8,642 nt of DNA from a bacterium (GCA_021812665.1 JAKAMX010000033.1:1-8642); one strand, 5' to 3'. Counted from the stretch's first letter, positions 1 through 6,018 are shown. Notes: a model not told the origin generated them from the letters alone. Translations and numbers: made by a program.

Positions 1-65
1 ATGAGTGGAGCCGCGGCTAGTTTCTGTAGAAACGATTTCATTTGTGTAGTATCTCAAAAGTTGAG

Positions 66-92
66 GGTGTGGTCAAATTGAGCGGACCCACC
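66..92 (+). terminator. Possible hairpin upstream of the pilin gene
   Basis: GGTG (66-69), a bulged T (70) and GGTC (71-74) can pair with GACC (85-88) and CACC (89-92) around a 10-base loop, giving an 8-bp GC-rich stem. It may end a gene lying left of the window, but no good T-run follows (GTTTCTGG), so the terminator role is weak. It could also be a structural element of an upstream transcript. Confidence 0.3.
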
Positions 93-103
93 GTTTCTGG
101 CTG

Positions 104-130
104 TTGAATGCAATTTAATGATGATATACT
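104..130 (+). promoter_or_regulatory. Predicted pilin promoter, leaderless type
   Basis: An extended -10 (TGA then TATACT, 125-130) ends seven bases before the ATG at 138. A TTGAAT box (104-109) lies 15 bases upstream of it, which is short for a -35. Transcription would start at about 137-138, so the mRNA would have essentially no leader. This excludes the in-frame ATG at 108, which lies upstream of the -10. Confidence 0.5.
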
Positions 131-137
131 TCTTAAT

Positions 138-635
138 ATGATTGGACAAAAAAAGAGAGGTGTTACTCTTGTTGAATTGCTTGTTGCAACAGCGATCATC
201 GGTACGCTTTCTGGGTTAGTGGTAGTGAACGTAAACCGAGCGCGCGTGCAATCAAGAGACGCAAAAAGAGAATCTGACCTTCGCAACATACAAGTAGCCC
301 TTGAATTTTATTACAACAAACATAAAACGTATGTGGTTTCTGGCAGCGGCTACAACGGGGGCGGCCAGGGCTGGTTTGCCTACACGAACGGCACAACCTA
401 CACGACATCAGTTGCGCAGGCTCTTGCTAGCGCGGGGTTGCTGAGTGGGCCAAACATCGAAGATCCAAAACAAAATCCTGGGTATATGATCTACACGTGC
501 AGTAGTGGCCAAAAATATGCCCTGTTCGCGACAAAAGAGAGCCCAACAAGTAGTGATACCGCGTATGTTCAAACAGTATGCAATGGGTCCGCTGTTGCCA
601 CATCGTACGGAAAGAATTTTGCTGTTGGAAATTAA
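138..635 (+). CDS. Type IV pilin-like / pseudopilin protein
   Basis: A 165-residue secreted structural protein of the type IV pilin / type II pseudopilin class. The N-terminus is a class III signal: a short basic leader MIGQKKRG, then VTLVELLVATAIIG. Prepilin peptidase should cut after G8, leaving a mature protein of 157 residues with the conserved Glu at mature position 5 (E13). Position +1 is Val rather than the usual Phe. The hydrophobic helix continues to about residue 33 and leads into an amphipathic stretch (SRDAKRESDLRNIQ) typical of GspG/PilA-like proteins. The globular part is rich in Gly, Thr and Tyr. Two cysteines, C121 and C148, could form a C-terminal disulfide loop. The start at 138 is preferred over 108 because of the -10 box at 125-130 and because it gives a normal leader length. 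No other pilus gene is in the window, so major pilin, minor pilin and competence pseudopilin cannot be told apart. Confidence 0.85.
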   Translation: MIGQKKRGVTLVELLVATAIIGTLSGLVVVNVNRARVQSRDAKRESDLRNIQVALEFYYNKHKTYVVSGSGYNGGGQGWFAYTNGTTYTTSVAQALASAGLLSGPNIEDPKQNPGYMIYTCSSGQKYALFATKESPTSSDTAYVQTVCNGSAVATSYGKNFAVGN

Positions 636-668
636 AATTTCTCAAGTCGCTGGCTCATACTAATTGTT

Positions 669-704
669 TTGGTAATGAGTGCCGCCTGTGGTAATATTTA
701 GAAT
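669..704 (+). promoter_or_regulatory. Predicted corA-cysS promoter
   Basis: TTGGTA (669-674) and TAATAT (692-697) are 17 bases apart, with an extended TGG before the -10; this would start transcription near 704, giving a leader of about 9 bases. A second hexamer, TAGAAT (699-704), ends eight bases before the ATG and would be leaderless, but it lacks a good -35. Either way there is no Shine-Dalgarno sequence before 713. No terminator is visible between the pilin stop and here. Confidence 0.5.
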
Positions 705-712
705 ATAAATAT

Positions 713-1627
713 ATGATTTCTCGCTATACATACAAGAAGTTGGTCTGGGTGGATGTGCAGTCACCGACACAAGAAGAAGTTCGTCAGCTTATGGATGAGT
801 TCGGTGTTCATCCGCTTGTTGCCGATGAATTGCTTGCGCCAACGCTTCGTCCTAAAGTTGATTTGTTCCCCAACTTTATTTACCTCATTCTCCACTTCCC
901 TACCATTTCTCATAACCATGACGGTGGTCATGATATTGAAATTGATTTTGTTGTGGGAAAAGATTTTTTGATCACCACTCACTACGACCATATTGATACA
1001 CTCCATGAGTTCTCAAGAATTTTTGAAGTGAATTCTATTTTGGAGAAATCAAATATTGGCGATCATGGAGGATACATTTTGTTCTCTATTCTTCGTGAAC
1101 TATACAAGATGCTCGACCGTGAGCTTGATCATATCAACCACGACTTTAGTGACATCGAAGCGAAGATCTTCGGTGGTCATGAGCGCGATATGGTTACTGC
1201 GATCTCTGGCTTAAACCGTGATCTCCTGAACTTTAAGCAGGCACTCCGTCCGCACAAAGAAGTTCTGGAGTCGTTTGAGGTTGCGGGCGCGCGTTTCTTT
1301 GGGAAGGAGTTCGACTACTATCTTCGAACAACGATCGGTGAATATTTCAAGATCTCCAACATTTTGGACGGTCATCGTGAGACTTTGCTCGAATTGCGTA
1401 GAACGAACGATTCACTTTTGACCACAAAAACCAACGAAACAATGAAGTTCCTCACGATTATGGCCTTCTTCACCTTTCCTCTATCGCTCGCTGCTACAAT
1501 CTTTGGTATACACGCAGGCGGAACGCCGATCGTCGATTCTCCACTTGGGTTCTGGATGATACTTGGACTTATGTTTGCAGGCGCTACCTCTATGTTTGCA
1601 TTCTTTAAATACAAGAAATGGCTCTAG
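713..1627 (+). CDS. corA: CorA-family divalent metal transporter
   Basis: A 304-residue inner-membrane protein of the CorA family, whose members carry Mg2+ or Co2+ (ZntB members carry Zn2+) as pentamers. Residues 1 to about 235 form the cytoplasmic alpha/beta and long-helix region, with recognisable blocks such as 'HPLVADELL' and 'LRPHKEVLESF'. Two membrane helices lie at the C-terminus, about 244-264 and 277-298, followed by the usual basic tail 'KYKKWL'. The signature GMN at the end of helix 1 is replaced by G265-I266-H267 ('TIFGIHAGGTP'). In characterised CorA proteins the Asn helps bind the hydrated ion at the pore mouth, so ion choice or transport ability here is uncertain. The stop overlaps the start of cysS by 10 bases, so the two are probably translationally coupled. 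Family assignment is firm; the transported ion is not known. Confidence 0.88.
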   Translation: MISRYTYKKLVWVDVQSPTQEEVRQLMDEFGVHPLVADELLAPTLRPKVDLFPNFIYLILHFPTISHNHDGGHDIEIDFVVGKDFLITTHYDHIDTLHEFSRIFEVNSILEKSNIGDHGGYILFSILRELYKMLDRELDHINHDFSDIEAKIFGGHERDMVTAISGLNRDLLNFKQALRPHKEVLESFEVAGARFFGKEFDYYLRTTIGEYFKISNILDGHRETLLELRRTNDSLLTTKTNETMKFLTIMAFFTFPLSLAATIFGIHAGGTPIVDSPLGFWMILGLMFAGATSMFAFFKYKKWL

Positions 1628-2952
1628 TTCTCTTCAATACACTCACTGGCGAAAAAGAACAGCTTCGCCCCGTTCACGACCGTGAAGTGCGTACCTATCA
1701 TTGTGGACCTACTGTCCATGATTTTGCGCACGTGGGCAATTTCCGTTCATCAATAATCTACGATATTTTGCGCCGAACGCTTGAGTATGCCGGTTATCAT
1801 GTCGAGCAAGTAATGAATATTACCGACATTGACGACAAAACAATCAAAAGAAGCCAGGAAGAAGGTGTGCCTCTCTCTTCTCTTACACTTCGTTACGAAA
1901 ATTATTTTCTCGCAGACTTACGGCACCTCAATATCAAAGTGCCAGAGCACTTGCCGCATGCAACGCACCATATTGGTGGAATGGTTGTGATTATTGAAAA
2001 ACTTTTGCGCGACGGATTTGCATACAAGGCAGATGATGGTATTTACTTTGATATCACAAAATCCAAAGGATACGGGACCCTCGCTGGTATAAAACTTGAA
2101 AGCGAGACGCAGTCACGTATTTCAAATGACGAATACGATAAGAAAAATGTTCGTGACTTTGCACTTTGGAAGTTTTGGACCGAAACTGACGGAGAGAATG
2201 GTTTCGACGCATCGTTTGGTCGTGGACGTCCTGGCTGGCATATAGAATGTTCGGCAATGGCAATGAGCAAACTTGGTGAAACGATCGATATTCATTCAGG
2301 CGGTGTCGATCTTATTTTCCCTCATCACACAAACGAAATTGCCCAGTCCGAAGCTGTGACAGGAAAAAAATTTGTGAACAATTGGCTCCATATCGAATTC
2401 TTGATGGTAGATGGACAAAAAATGTCAAAGTCGCTCGGCAATTTCATTACAATTCGTAATATTGTTGAACGAGGATTTTCTCCGATTGCATATCGATATT
2501 TTGTTTTGGGTGCACACTATCGCACCAAGGCAAACTTTACATGGGAAGCTCTTGCTGGCGCGCAAACAGCACTTCAGAGACTCAAAGATCATATGGGGCC
2601 CGAGGTCGGCGAAGAAGATGCCGATTATCGACAGCAATTTTTGGAATGTATTCTTGATGATCTCGATATGCCACGCGCGCTTGCTCTCGCATGGGAGGTT
2701 GCAAAAGATCAAAATCTCTCGCTCGCTACTCGCACAGCAACACTTCTTGACTTTGATCGCGTTCTTGGACTTGGGCTTAAGCCCCAAAAAATAGTAGAGG
2801 TCCCTGATGAAATTAAACAACTAGTAGCTGAGCGAACTGAGGCACGTCAAGCGAAAAATTGGGCAAAGTCTGACGAACTTCGTGACAAAATTAACGATCT
2901 TGGATGGGTTGTTTTGGATACTGAATCAGGTCCACGTATCAGCAGAAAGTAG
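1618..2952 (+). CDS. cysS: Cysteinyl-tRNA synthetase
   Basis: Cytoplasmic class I aminoacyl-tRNA synthetase that charges tRNA-Cys with cysteine using ATP. The protein has 444 residues, slightly shorter than the E. coli enzyme (461). The HIGH-type motif is 'HVGN' (38-41), preceded by 'YHCGPTVHDF'. The KMSKS loop is intact at 268-272. The expected zinc site is complete: C29, C211 (in 'WHIECSAM'), H236 and E240 (in 'FPHHTNEIAQSE'). The C-terminal tRNA-binding region ends with a typical 'KNWAKSDELRDKINDLGW' segment and a 'DTESGPR' tail. Nothing essential appears missing. The ATG at 1618 lies inside the last codons of corA with no Shine-Dalgarno sequence, which suggests translation by coupling to corA. 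No independent promoter is evident and no clear terminator follows. Confidence 0.97.
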   Translation: MALVLFNTLTGEKEQLRPVHDREVRTYHCGPTVHDFAHVGNFRSSIIYDILRRTLEYAGYHVEQVMNITDIDDKTIKRSQEEGVPLSSLTLRYENYFLADLRHLNIKVPEHLPHATHHIGGMVVIIEKLLRDGFAYKADDGIYFDITKSKGYGTLAGIKLESETQSRISNDEYDKKNVRDFALWKFWTETDGENGFDASFGRGRPGWHIECSAMAMSKLGETIDIHSGGVDLIFPHHTNEIAQSEAVTGKKFVNNWLHIEFLMVDGQKMSKSLGNFITIRNIVERGFSPIAYRYFVLGAHYRTKANFTWEALAGAQTALQRLKDHMGPEVGEEDADYRQQFLECILDDLDMPRALALAWEVAKDQNLSLATRTATLLDFDRVLGLGLKPQKIVEVPDEIKQLVAERTEARQAKNWAKSDELRDKINDLGWVVLDTESGPRISRK

Positions 2953-3010
2953 TTTTGAGCCTTATTTTTGAGCAGTATTTATTGTCCCCCTTTTATCCCC
3001 CATTTTATCC
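2953..3010 (+). repeat. Two adjacent short tandem duplications after cysS
   Basis: Directly after the cysS stop, TTTTGAGCCTTAT (2953-2965) is followed by TTTTGAGCAGTAT (2966-2978), a 13-base period with 11 matches. A few bases on, CCCCTTTTATCC (2987-2998) is followed by CCCATTTTATCC (2999-3010), a 12-base period with one mismatch. The strand is strongly pyrimidine-rich here. No stable hairpin terminator is seen in this gap. Confidence 0.6.
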
Positions 3011-3021
3011 AGAAGGTCTAC

Positions 3022-3051
3022 TTCCGGTGGCCTGGGGTTATGCGTTACAAT
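3022..3051 (+). promoter_or_regulatory. Predicted dnaB promoter, leaderless type
   Basis: TACAAT (3046-3051) is a good -10 and ends seven bases before the ATG at 3059, the same distance as at the pilin gene. The best upstream box is a weak TTCCGG (3022-3027) with an 18-base spacer. The earlier in-frame ATG at 3050 overlaps this -10, so 3059 is the likelier start. There is no usable Shine-Dalgarno sequence: the GAGG before 3059 is only one base from the ATG. Confidence 0.45.
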
Positions 3052-3058
3052 GCGAGGC

Positions 3059-4453
3059 ATGGCAGACAAGCAATTTAAATCGAGAGAGCTTCGCATCCCC
3101 CCACAAAATACTGCAACCGAACAAGCACTGCTCGGCGCGCTCATGCTGCGTCCTGACAGTATGTATGACATCGTAGATGTCATTAAACGTGAATCGTTCT
3201 ATGCGGAAAAGCACCGCATCATCTACGACGCGATGGTCGAGCTTCATAACAAGCATGAACCCATCGACCTCCTTTCTGTTTCTACACGACTCAAAGAGCT
3301 TGGAAAGTTTGAGGGGGTTGGTGGAGGGAGTTACCTTGCAGAGCTAGCAGACAGTGTGCCGTCGTCATCGAATGCAAAATATTATGCTGAGATAATTCAG
3401 CGTAAATATATGCTCCGCGCTCTCATCGAGGCTGCTGAGCATATATCAGAACTCGGTTACAATGAAAGCGAAGAGATCGAAAATATTCTTGATGAAGCGG
3501 AGCGTAAGATCTACTCTATTACCAATGCAGGTGTTACAAAAAAATTTGTAAACATCAAAGATACACTTGAGGAGGCGTGGGATCGACTTGATAAAATTCA
3601 CAAAGGCGGTGACGAGCTCCGCGGTATTCCGAGTGGTTTTCCCGCACTCGATAACATGCTTTCTGGCTTCCAAAAATCGGATCTCGTTATTCTCGCGGCA
3701 CGTCCTTCGATGGGAAAGACAACGCTGGCGCTTGATATTGCGCGCCAGGCAGCTATCCAATACAACGTTCCTGTCGGTATTTTCTCCCTCGAAATGAACA
3801 CGCAACAGCTCGTCGATCGTATGCTTGCGGCGGAATCTCGTGTTAATGCGTGGAAATTGCGAACGGGAAAACTTTCTCTTGATGAAGATTTTGATAAGCT
3901 CCGCAACTCGCTCGATAGACTTTCGAAAGCACCAATCTTTATTGATGACCAGGCGGGCAATTCGATCATTAAAATGCGTTCTGCGGCTCGTAAATTAAAA
4001 TCTGAGCGTGGCCTTGGACTCATTATCGTTGACTACTTGCAGCTCATGACTACGGCTAAGCACCACGACTCAATGGTGAATCAGGTCACCGAGATCTCTC
4101 GCTCGCTCAAGGGACTCGCAAAAGAGCTCGATGTGCCGGTGATCGCCTTGTCGCAGCTTTCTCGCGCTATTGAAACACGTCGCGATCGACCACGTCTTTC
4201 TGATCTTCGCGACTCTGGTTCCATCGAGCAGGATGCCGATGTCGTTATCTTTATTCACCGTGAAGATAAGTACAACGATCAGTCAGACAAGCCAAACATT
4301 GCCCAGATCATTATTGAAAAGCACCGCAATGGTCCTGTTGGCGAAGTAGAGCTGTATTTCGACCAGGAAAAGAGTACGTTTATTTCGCTTGATCGTCAGC
4401 ATATGAATACTGCTTCATCTGGGCATAAAACTGGGATGGATGATGATTTCTAA
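3059..4453 (+). CDS. dnaB: Replicative DNA helicase DnaB
   Basis: Hexameric 5'-3' helicase that unwinds DNA at the replication fork and works with primase; cytoplasmic. The chosen start gives 464 residues, close to the usual size. The N-terminal DnaB domain (about 14-115) begins 'PPQNTATEQALLGALML', and a linker leads to the RecA-like motor domain from about residue 190. Walker A is 'ARPSMGKTT' with K220 and T221. Walker B is 'LIIVDYLQLM' with D325. The later motif 'EKHRNGPVG' carries the beta-type lysine K421 and the arginine finger R423. 'LSDLRDSGSIEQDAD' is also typical. There is no intein. recR starts six bases after the stop, so the two form a replication and repair operon. An upstream ATG at 3050 (467 residues) is possible but lies inside the predicted -10 box. 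Confidence 0.97.
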   Translation: MADKQFKSRELRIPPQNTATEQALLGALMLRPDSMYDIVDVIKRESFYAEKHRIIYDAMVELHNKHEPIDLLSVSTRLKELGKFEGVGGGSYLAELADSVPSSSNAKYYAEIIQRKYMLRALIEAAEHISELGYNESEEIENILDEAERKIYSITNAGVTKKFVNIKDTLEEAWDRLDKIHKGGDELRGIPSGFPALDNMLSGFQKSDLVILAARPSMGKTTLALDIARQAAIQYNVPVGIFSLEMNTQQLVDRMLAAESRVNAWKLRTGKLSLDEDFDKLRNSLDRLSKAPIFIDDQAGNSIIKMRSAARKLKSERGLGLIIVDYLQLMTTAKHHDSMVNQVTEISRSLKGLAKELDVPVIALSQLSRAIETRRDRPRLSDLRDSGSIEQDADVVIFIHREDKYNDQSDKPNIAQIIIEKHRNGPVGEVELYFDQEKSTFISLDRQHMNTASSGHKTGMDDDF

Positions 4454-4459
4454 ATATCT

Positions 4460-5071
4460 ATGAGTACCATTGACTCTCTTGCACACGCGTTTATGAAATT
4501 CCCCGGCATCGGAACACGCCAAGCTAAAAGGTTTGTGTATTTTCTCCTAGCACAAGATCCAAAGTTTGTAGAAAATCTCGCGCAAGAAATTGCAGAGCTC
4601 AAGAATACGATTACCCAGTGCCCGGAGTGTTTCCGTTTTTACCCGCAAGTCGGCATGAATGCTGTATGTGGAATTTGCTCAGCTGACGCTGATAATTCAA
4701 TGCTGCTCGTTGTGGAGAAGGATACTGATTTTGATAGTGTGCGAAAAAGCGCGAGCTATGCAGGGCGTTACTTTATTTTGGGTGGAATAATTCCCGTTCT
4801 CGATCAGGACCCTGAATCAAAAATCCGAATACACGAATTGCTCAAGCGCGTTGAACAAGGCGCAAGCGAAGGGCTGACTGAGATCATTGTTGCGCTTTCT
4901 GCAAATCCTGATGGTGATGCAACGCGGGATTATGTAATAAAAATGCTCGATCCACTCTCAAAAAAATATAATATAAAAATTACTGCGCTTGGACGTGGAC
5001 TCTCGACTGGATCGGAACTTGAATATGCTGATAGTGACACATTGAGGAACGCGCTAAAAAATCGCAACTAA
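4460..5071 (+). CDS. recR: Recombination mediator protein RecR
   Basis: A 203-residue cytoplasmic protein that acts with RecO (and RecF) to load RecA onto SSB-coated gaps during recombinational repair; E. coli RecR has 201 residues. Order of elements: N-terminal helix-hairpin-helix ('FMKFPGIGTRQAKRFVYFLL'), a C4 zinc finger C54-x2-C57-x12-C70-x2-C73, a Toprim domain starting 'LLVVEK' (E86), and the C-terminal 'GRGLSTGSELEYAD' segment. The usual 'LGGxISPLDGIGP' Toprim block is diverged to 'LGGIIPVLDQDPE', and the 'NP' loop (149-150) is shorter than in the standard form. This looks like lineage divergence rather than decay. The gene follows dnaB by six bases with no Shine-Dalgarno sequence and is presumably on the same transcript. 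Confidence 0.93.
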   Translation: MSTIDSLAHAFMKFPGIGTRQAKRFVYFLLAQDPKFVENLAQEIAELKNTITQCPECFRFYPQVGMNAVCGICSADADNSMLLVVEKDTDFDSVRKSASYAGRYFILGGIIPVLDQDPESKIRIHELLKRVEQGASEGLTEIIVALSANPDGDATRDYVIKMLDPLSKKYNIKITALGRGLSTGSELEYADSDTLRNALKNRN

Positions 5072-5072
5072 A

Positions 5073-5101
5073 AAGAGCCACAAGTTTATCTCGTGGCTCT
5101 T
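5073..5101. terminator. Bidirectional terminator between recR and the CxxC gene
   Basis: AAGAGCCAC (5073-5081) pairs perfectly with GTGGCTCTT (5093-5101) around an 11-base loop. On the minus strand the hairpin is followed by a run of T (TTTTTAG), so it is the better terminator for the convergent CxxC gene. On the plus strand the tail is only TTCATC, giving a weaker stop for the dnaB-recR transcript. Confidence 0.75.
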
Positions 5102-5108
5102 CATCTGA

Positions 5109-5405
5109 TCAATCAACGCTATCCTGGCGATGGCAGAAAATGCAAAATGCAACTTTCTGTTGAATGTGGATGATGCGTTCGGCTCTGCAGACAGAGCACT
5201 TTTGCCGGTGTACGCGAGAGTACCTCCACATCTGCGCTCCGCACTCAGGACACTGGATTGTGAAATATTTCTTTGAGGCGAACCCCAGGATAGACTTGGG
5301 GTGTGGTACGAGTTCTTCTGGCCCTGCGTCTACCCAAAAAGCCTCATGGCTGCGGATGGCAACCCTGGGCTCCTTGATGCCCTCTTCGCCGCTATGGGAC
5401 CCCAT
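5109..5405 (-). CDS. Small protein with three CxxC knuckles, unknown function
   Basis: A 98-residue protein that I do not recognise as a named family. The first half is polar and mildly acidic ('GEEGIKEP', 'WVDAGPEELVPHP'). The second half holds three CxxC pairs at exactly equal spacing: C52/C55, C70/C73 and C88/C91, each separated by 14 residues. The first begins 'CPECGAQMW', as in zinc ribbons; the third is 'CIFCHRQ'. Two pairs could make one zinc ribbon and the third may bind metal with a nearby His (H80, H92) or with a partner. The start at 5405 is chosen because AGGAGGAGG lies just upstream; the longer 114-residue reading from 5453 begins inside the predicted promoter. No signal peptide or membrane segment is seen. 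The gene is flanked by terminators on both sides and so is probably transcribed alone. It could be a regulator or nucleic-acid-binding protein, but that is only inference. Confidence 0.68.
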   Translation of the reverse strand: MGSHSGEEGIKEPRVAIRSHEAFWVDAGPEELVPHPKSILGFASKKYFTIQCPECGAQMWRYSRVHRQKCSVCRAERIIHIQQKVAFCIFCHRQDSVD

Positions 5406-5407
5406 TT

Positions 5408-5416
5408 CCTCCTCCT
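5408..5416 (-). promoter_or_regulatory. Strong Shine-Dalgarno that fixes the CxxC gene start
   Basis: On the minus strand AGGAGGAGG lies two bases before the ATG at 5405, placing a GGAGG core at a good five-base spacing. It is by far the strongest ribosome binding site in the window and argues for the 98-residue reading. Confidence 0.7.
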
Positions 5417-5441
5417 GTCGCCCACTATGAGCCGGATGTTT

Positions 5442-5469
5442 AGAATGCCACATTTAAGAGAAATGTCAA
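5442..5469 (-). promoter_or_regulatory. Predicted promoter of the CxxC gene
   Basis: A perfect TTGACA (plus-strand 5464-5469) is followed 16 bases later by CATTCT (5442-5447), a poor -10 preceded by TG. The start site would be near 5435, leaving a leader of about 30 bases that carries the Shine-Dalgarno. The -35 lies just past the rplU terminator, so this gene appears to be its own unit. Confidence 0.45.
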
Positions 5470-5478
5470 TGCATAGGA

Positions 5479-5505
5479 AAAGACCGGCTTGTGCCGGTCT
5501 TTTTT
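5479..5505. terminator. rplU terminator hairpin
   Basis: AAAGACCGGC (5479-5488) pairs with GCCGGTCTTT (5493-5502) around the four-base loop TTGT. On the minus strand, just after the rplU stop, the GC-rich core is followed by TTTTCC. On the plus strand it is followed by a run of T to 5505. It is therefore a bidirectional rho-independent terminator that separates rplU from the downstream CxxC gene. Confidence 0.85.
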
Positions 5506-5511
5506 GAGATT

Positions 5512-5829
5512 TTATTTGATTGCTGTTACCTTAACTTTCATGAATGGCTGACGATGACCATTTTTCTTGAAATAGCGACTCTTTTGCTTGTAGTGGATTA
5601 CTACCACTTTGTCGCCCCTACCCTGCTCTTCGAGCGTTGCCTCAACGGTTGCCCCAGGAACAGTAGGTGTTCCTACGAGAGTTTTTGACCCGTTGTTCAC
5701 AAGGAGAACCTGATCAAAAATAATCTTGTCCCCCTTTTTAAGGTCATCAGAAAGCTTCTCAATAATGATTTCTTCGCCTGGAGCGACCTTGTATTGCTTG
5801 CCGCCTGTCTGGATTACTGCAAAATTCAT
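5512..5829 (-). CDS. rplU: 50S ribosomal protein L21
   Basis: A 105-residue component of the large ribosomal subunit that binds 23S rRNA. It starts 'MNFAVIQTGGKQYKV', the standard L21 opening, and ends with the typical basic loop 'YKQKSRYFKKNGHRQPF' followed by 'KVKVTAIK'. The start at 5829 is chosen over 5838 because the family begins two or three residues before 'AVxQxGGKQ' and because the upstream ATG directly abuts the predicted -10. In many bacteria rplU is followed by rpmA (L27); here it is followed by a terminator and an unrelated gene, so L27 must be encoded elsewhere. There is no Shine-Dalgarno sequence. Confidence 0.97.
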   Translation of the reverse strand: MNFAVIQTGGKQYKVAPGEEIIIEKLSDDLKKGDKIIFDQVLLVNNGSKTLVGTPTVPGATVEATLEEQGRGDKVVVIHYKQKSRYFKKNGHRQPFMKVKVTAIK

Positions 5830-5838
5830 AGTCCCCAT

Positions 5839-5866
5839 ATTCTACATAAAAGCTCAAATAATGCAA
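5839..5866 (-). promoter_or_regulatory. Predicted rplU promoter, near-leaderless
   Basis: On the minus strand TTGCAT (5861-5866) and TAGAAT (5839-5844) are 16 bases apart. The -10 ends nine bases before the ATG at 5829, so the leader would be about two or three bases. Most of the -35 box lies in the TGCAA that flanks the inverted-repeat element, so the element abuts this promoter. Confidence 0.55.
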
Positions 5867-5995
5867 CCCCCACGCCAATATTGGCATTAATTAATGCCTG
5901 AAATTGTAGTGATTTGCGACAAATACGCTTCTGGTTACCAATGATAATATCCCCAGTTGTGTCTTTTCAAGACGATGCCAATTTTGGCGTAGGGG
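5867..5995. mobile_element. MITE-like element with 21-bp terminal inverted repeats
   Basis: The left end (5867-5887) and the reverse complement of the right end (5975-5995) are both 21 bases long and match at 19 positions; both contain ACGCCAA, one variable base, then ATTGGCAT. The element is 129 bp, has no coding capacity, and is flanked by the direct repeat TGCAA (5862-5866 and 5996-6000), consistent with a 5-bp target duplication. It fills most of the rmuC-rplU gap. I saw no second copy in this window and no transposase. Because TGCA is its own reverse complement, the flanks could also be part of a longer imperfect inverted repeat. A long transcript hairpin acting as the rmuC terminator is the main alternative. 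Confidence 0.55.
5874..5898. repeat. Two overlapping perfect palindromes
   Basis: GCCAATATTGGC (5874-5885) and GGCATTAATTAATGCC (5883-5898) are both perfect palindromes and share GGC. They lie just upstream of the rplU -35 box, where a dimeric regulator could bind, but they also belong to the left end of the inverted-repeat element. Confidence 0.6.
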
Positions 5996-6018
5996 TGCAA
6001 GTGGACCAAGGCCCTCCT

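Noticed and set aside
1..81. Open frame from the window edge to a TGA at 79-81, starting ATG
   Set aside because: Only 26 residues, no family resemblance, and it runs through several hairpin-forming repeats. It cannot be called without sequence to the left.
108..137. Ten extra N-terminal residues for the pilin from an ATG at 108
   Set aside because: The ATG lies upstream of the predicted -10 at 125-130, and the shorter form gives a normal eight-residue prepilin leader.
2411..2820. Reading frames of about 130 residues on both strands inside cysS
   Set aside because: Both overlap the conserved KMSKS and C-terminal regions of cysS in other frames and show no family features.
3598..4023. 141-residue minus-strand frame inside dnaB
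   Set aside because: Antisense to the Walker A to Walker B region of DnaB; its arginine- and serine-rich composition is that of a shadow frame.
5406..5453. Longer 114-residue start for the CxxC protein
   Set aside because: The 5453 ATG falls within the predicted promoter, and AGGAGGAGG points to the ATG at 5405.
5164..5507. Plus-strand reading frames across the CxxC gene (88 and 68 residues)
   Set aside because: No recognisable motif, no Shine-Dalgarno or promoter; the minus-strand frame has evenly spaced CxxC pairs, a strong Shine-Dalgarno and a terminator, so these are shadows.
5491..5688. Plus-strand frame opposite rplU
   Set aside because: It lies antisense to a clear ribosomal protein gene and starts inside the terminator hairpin.
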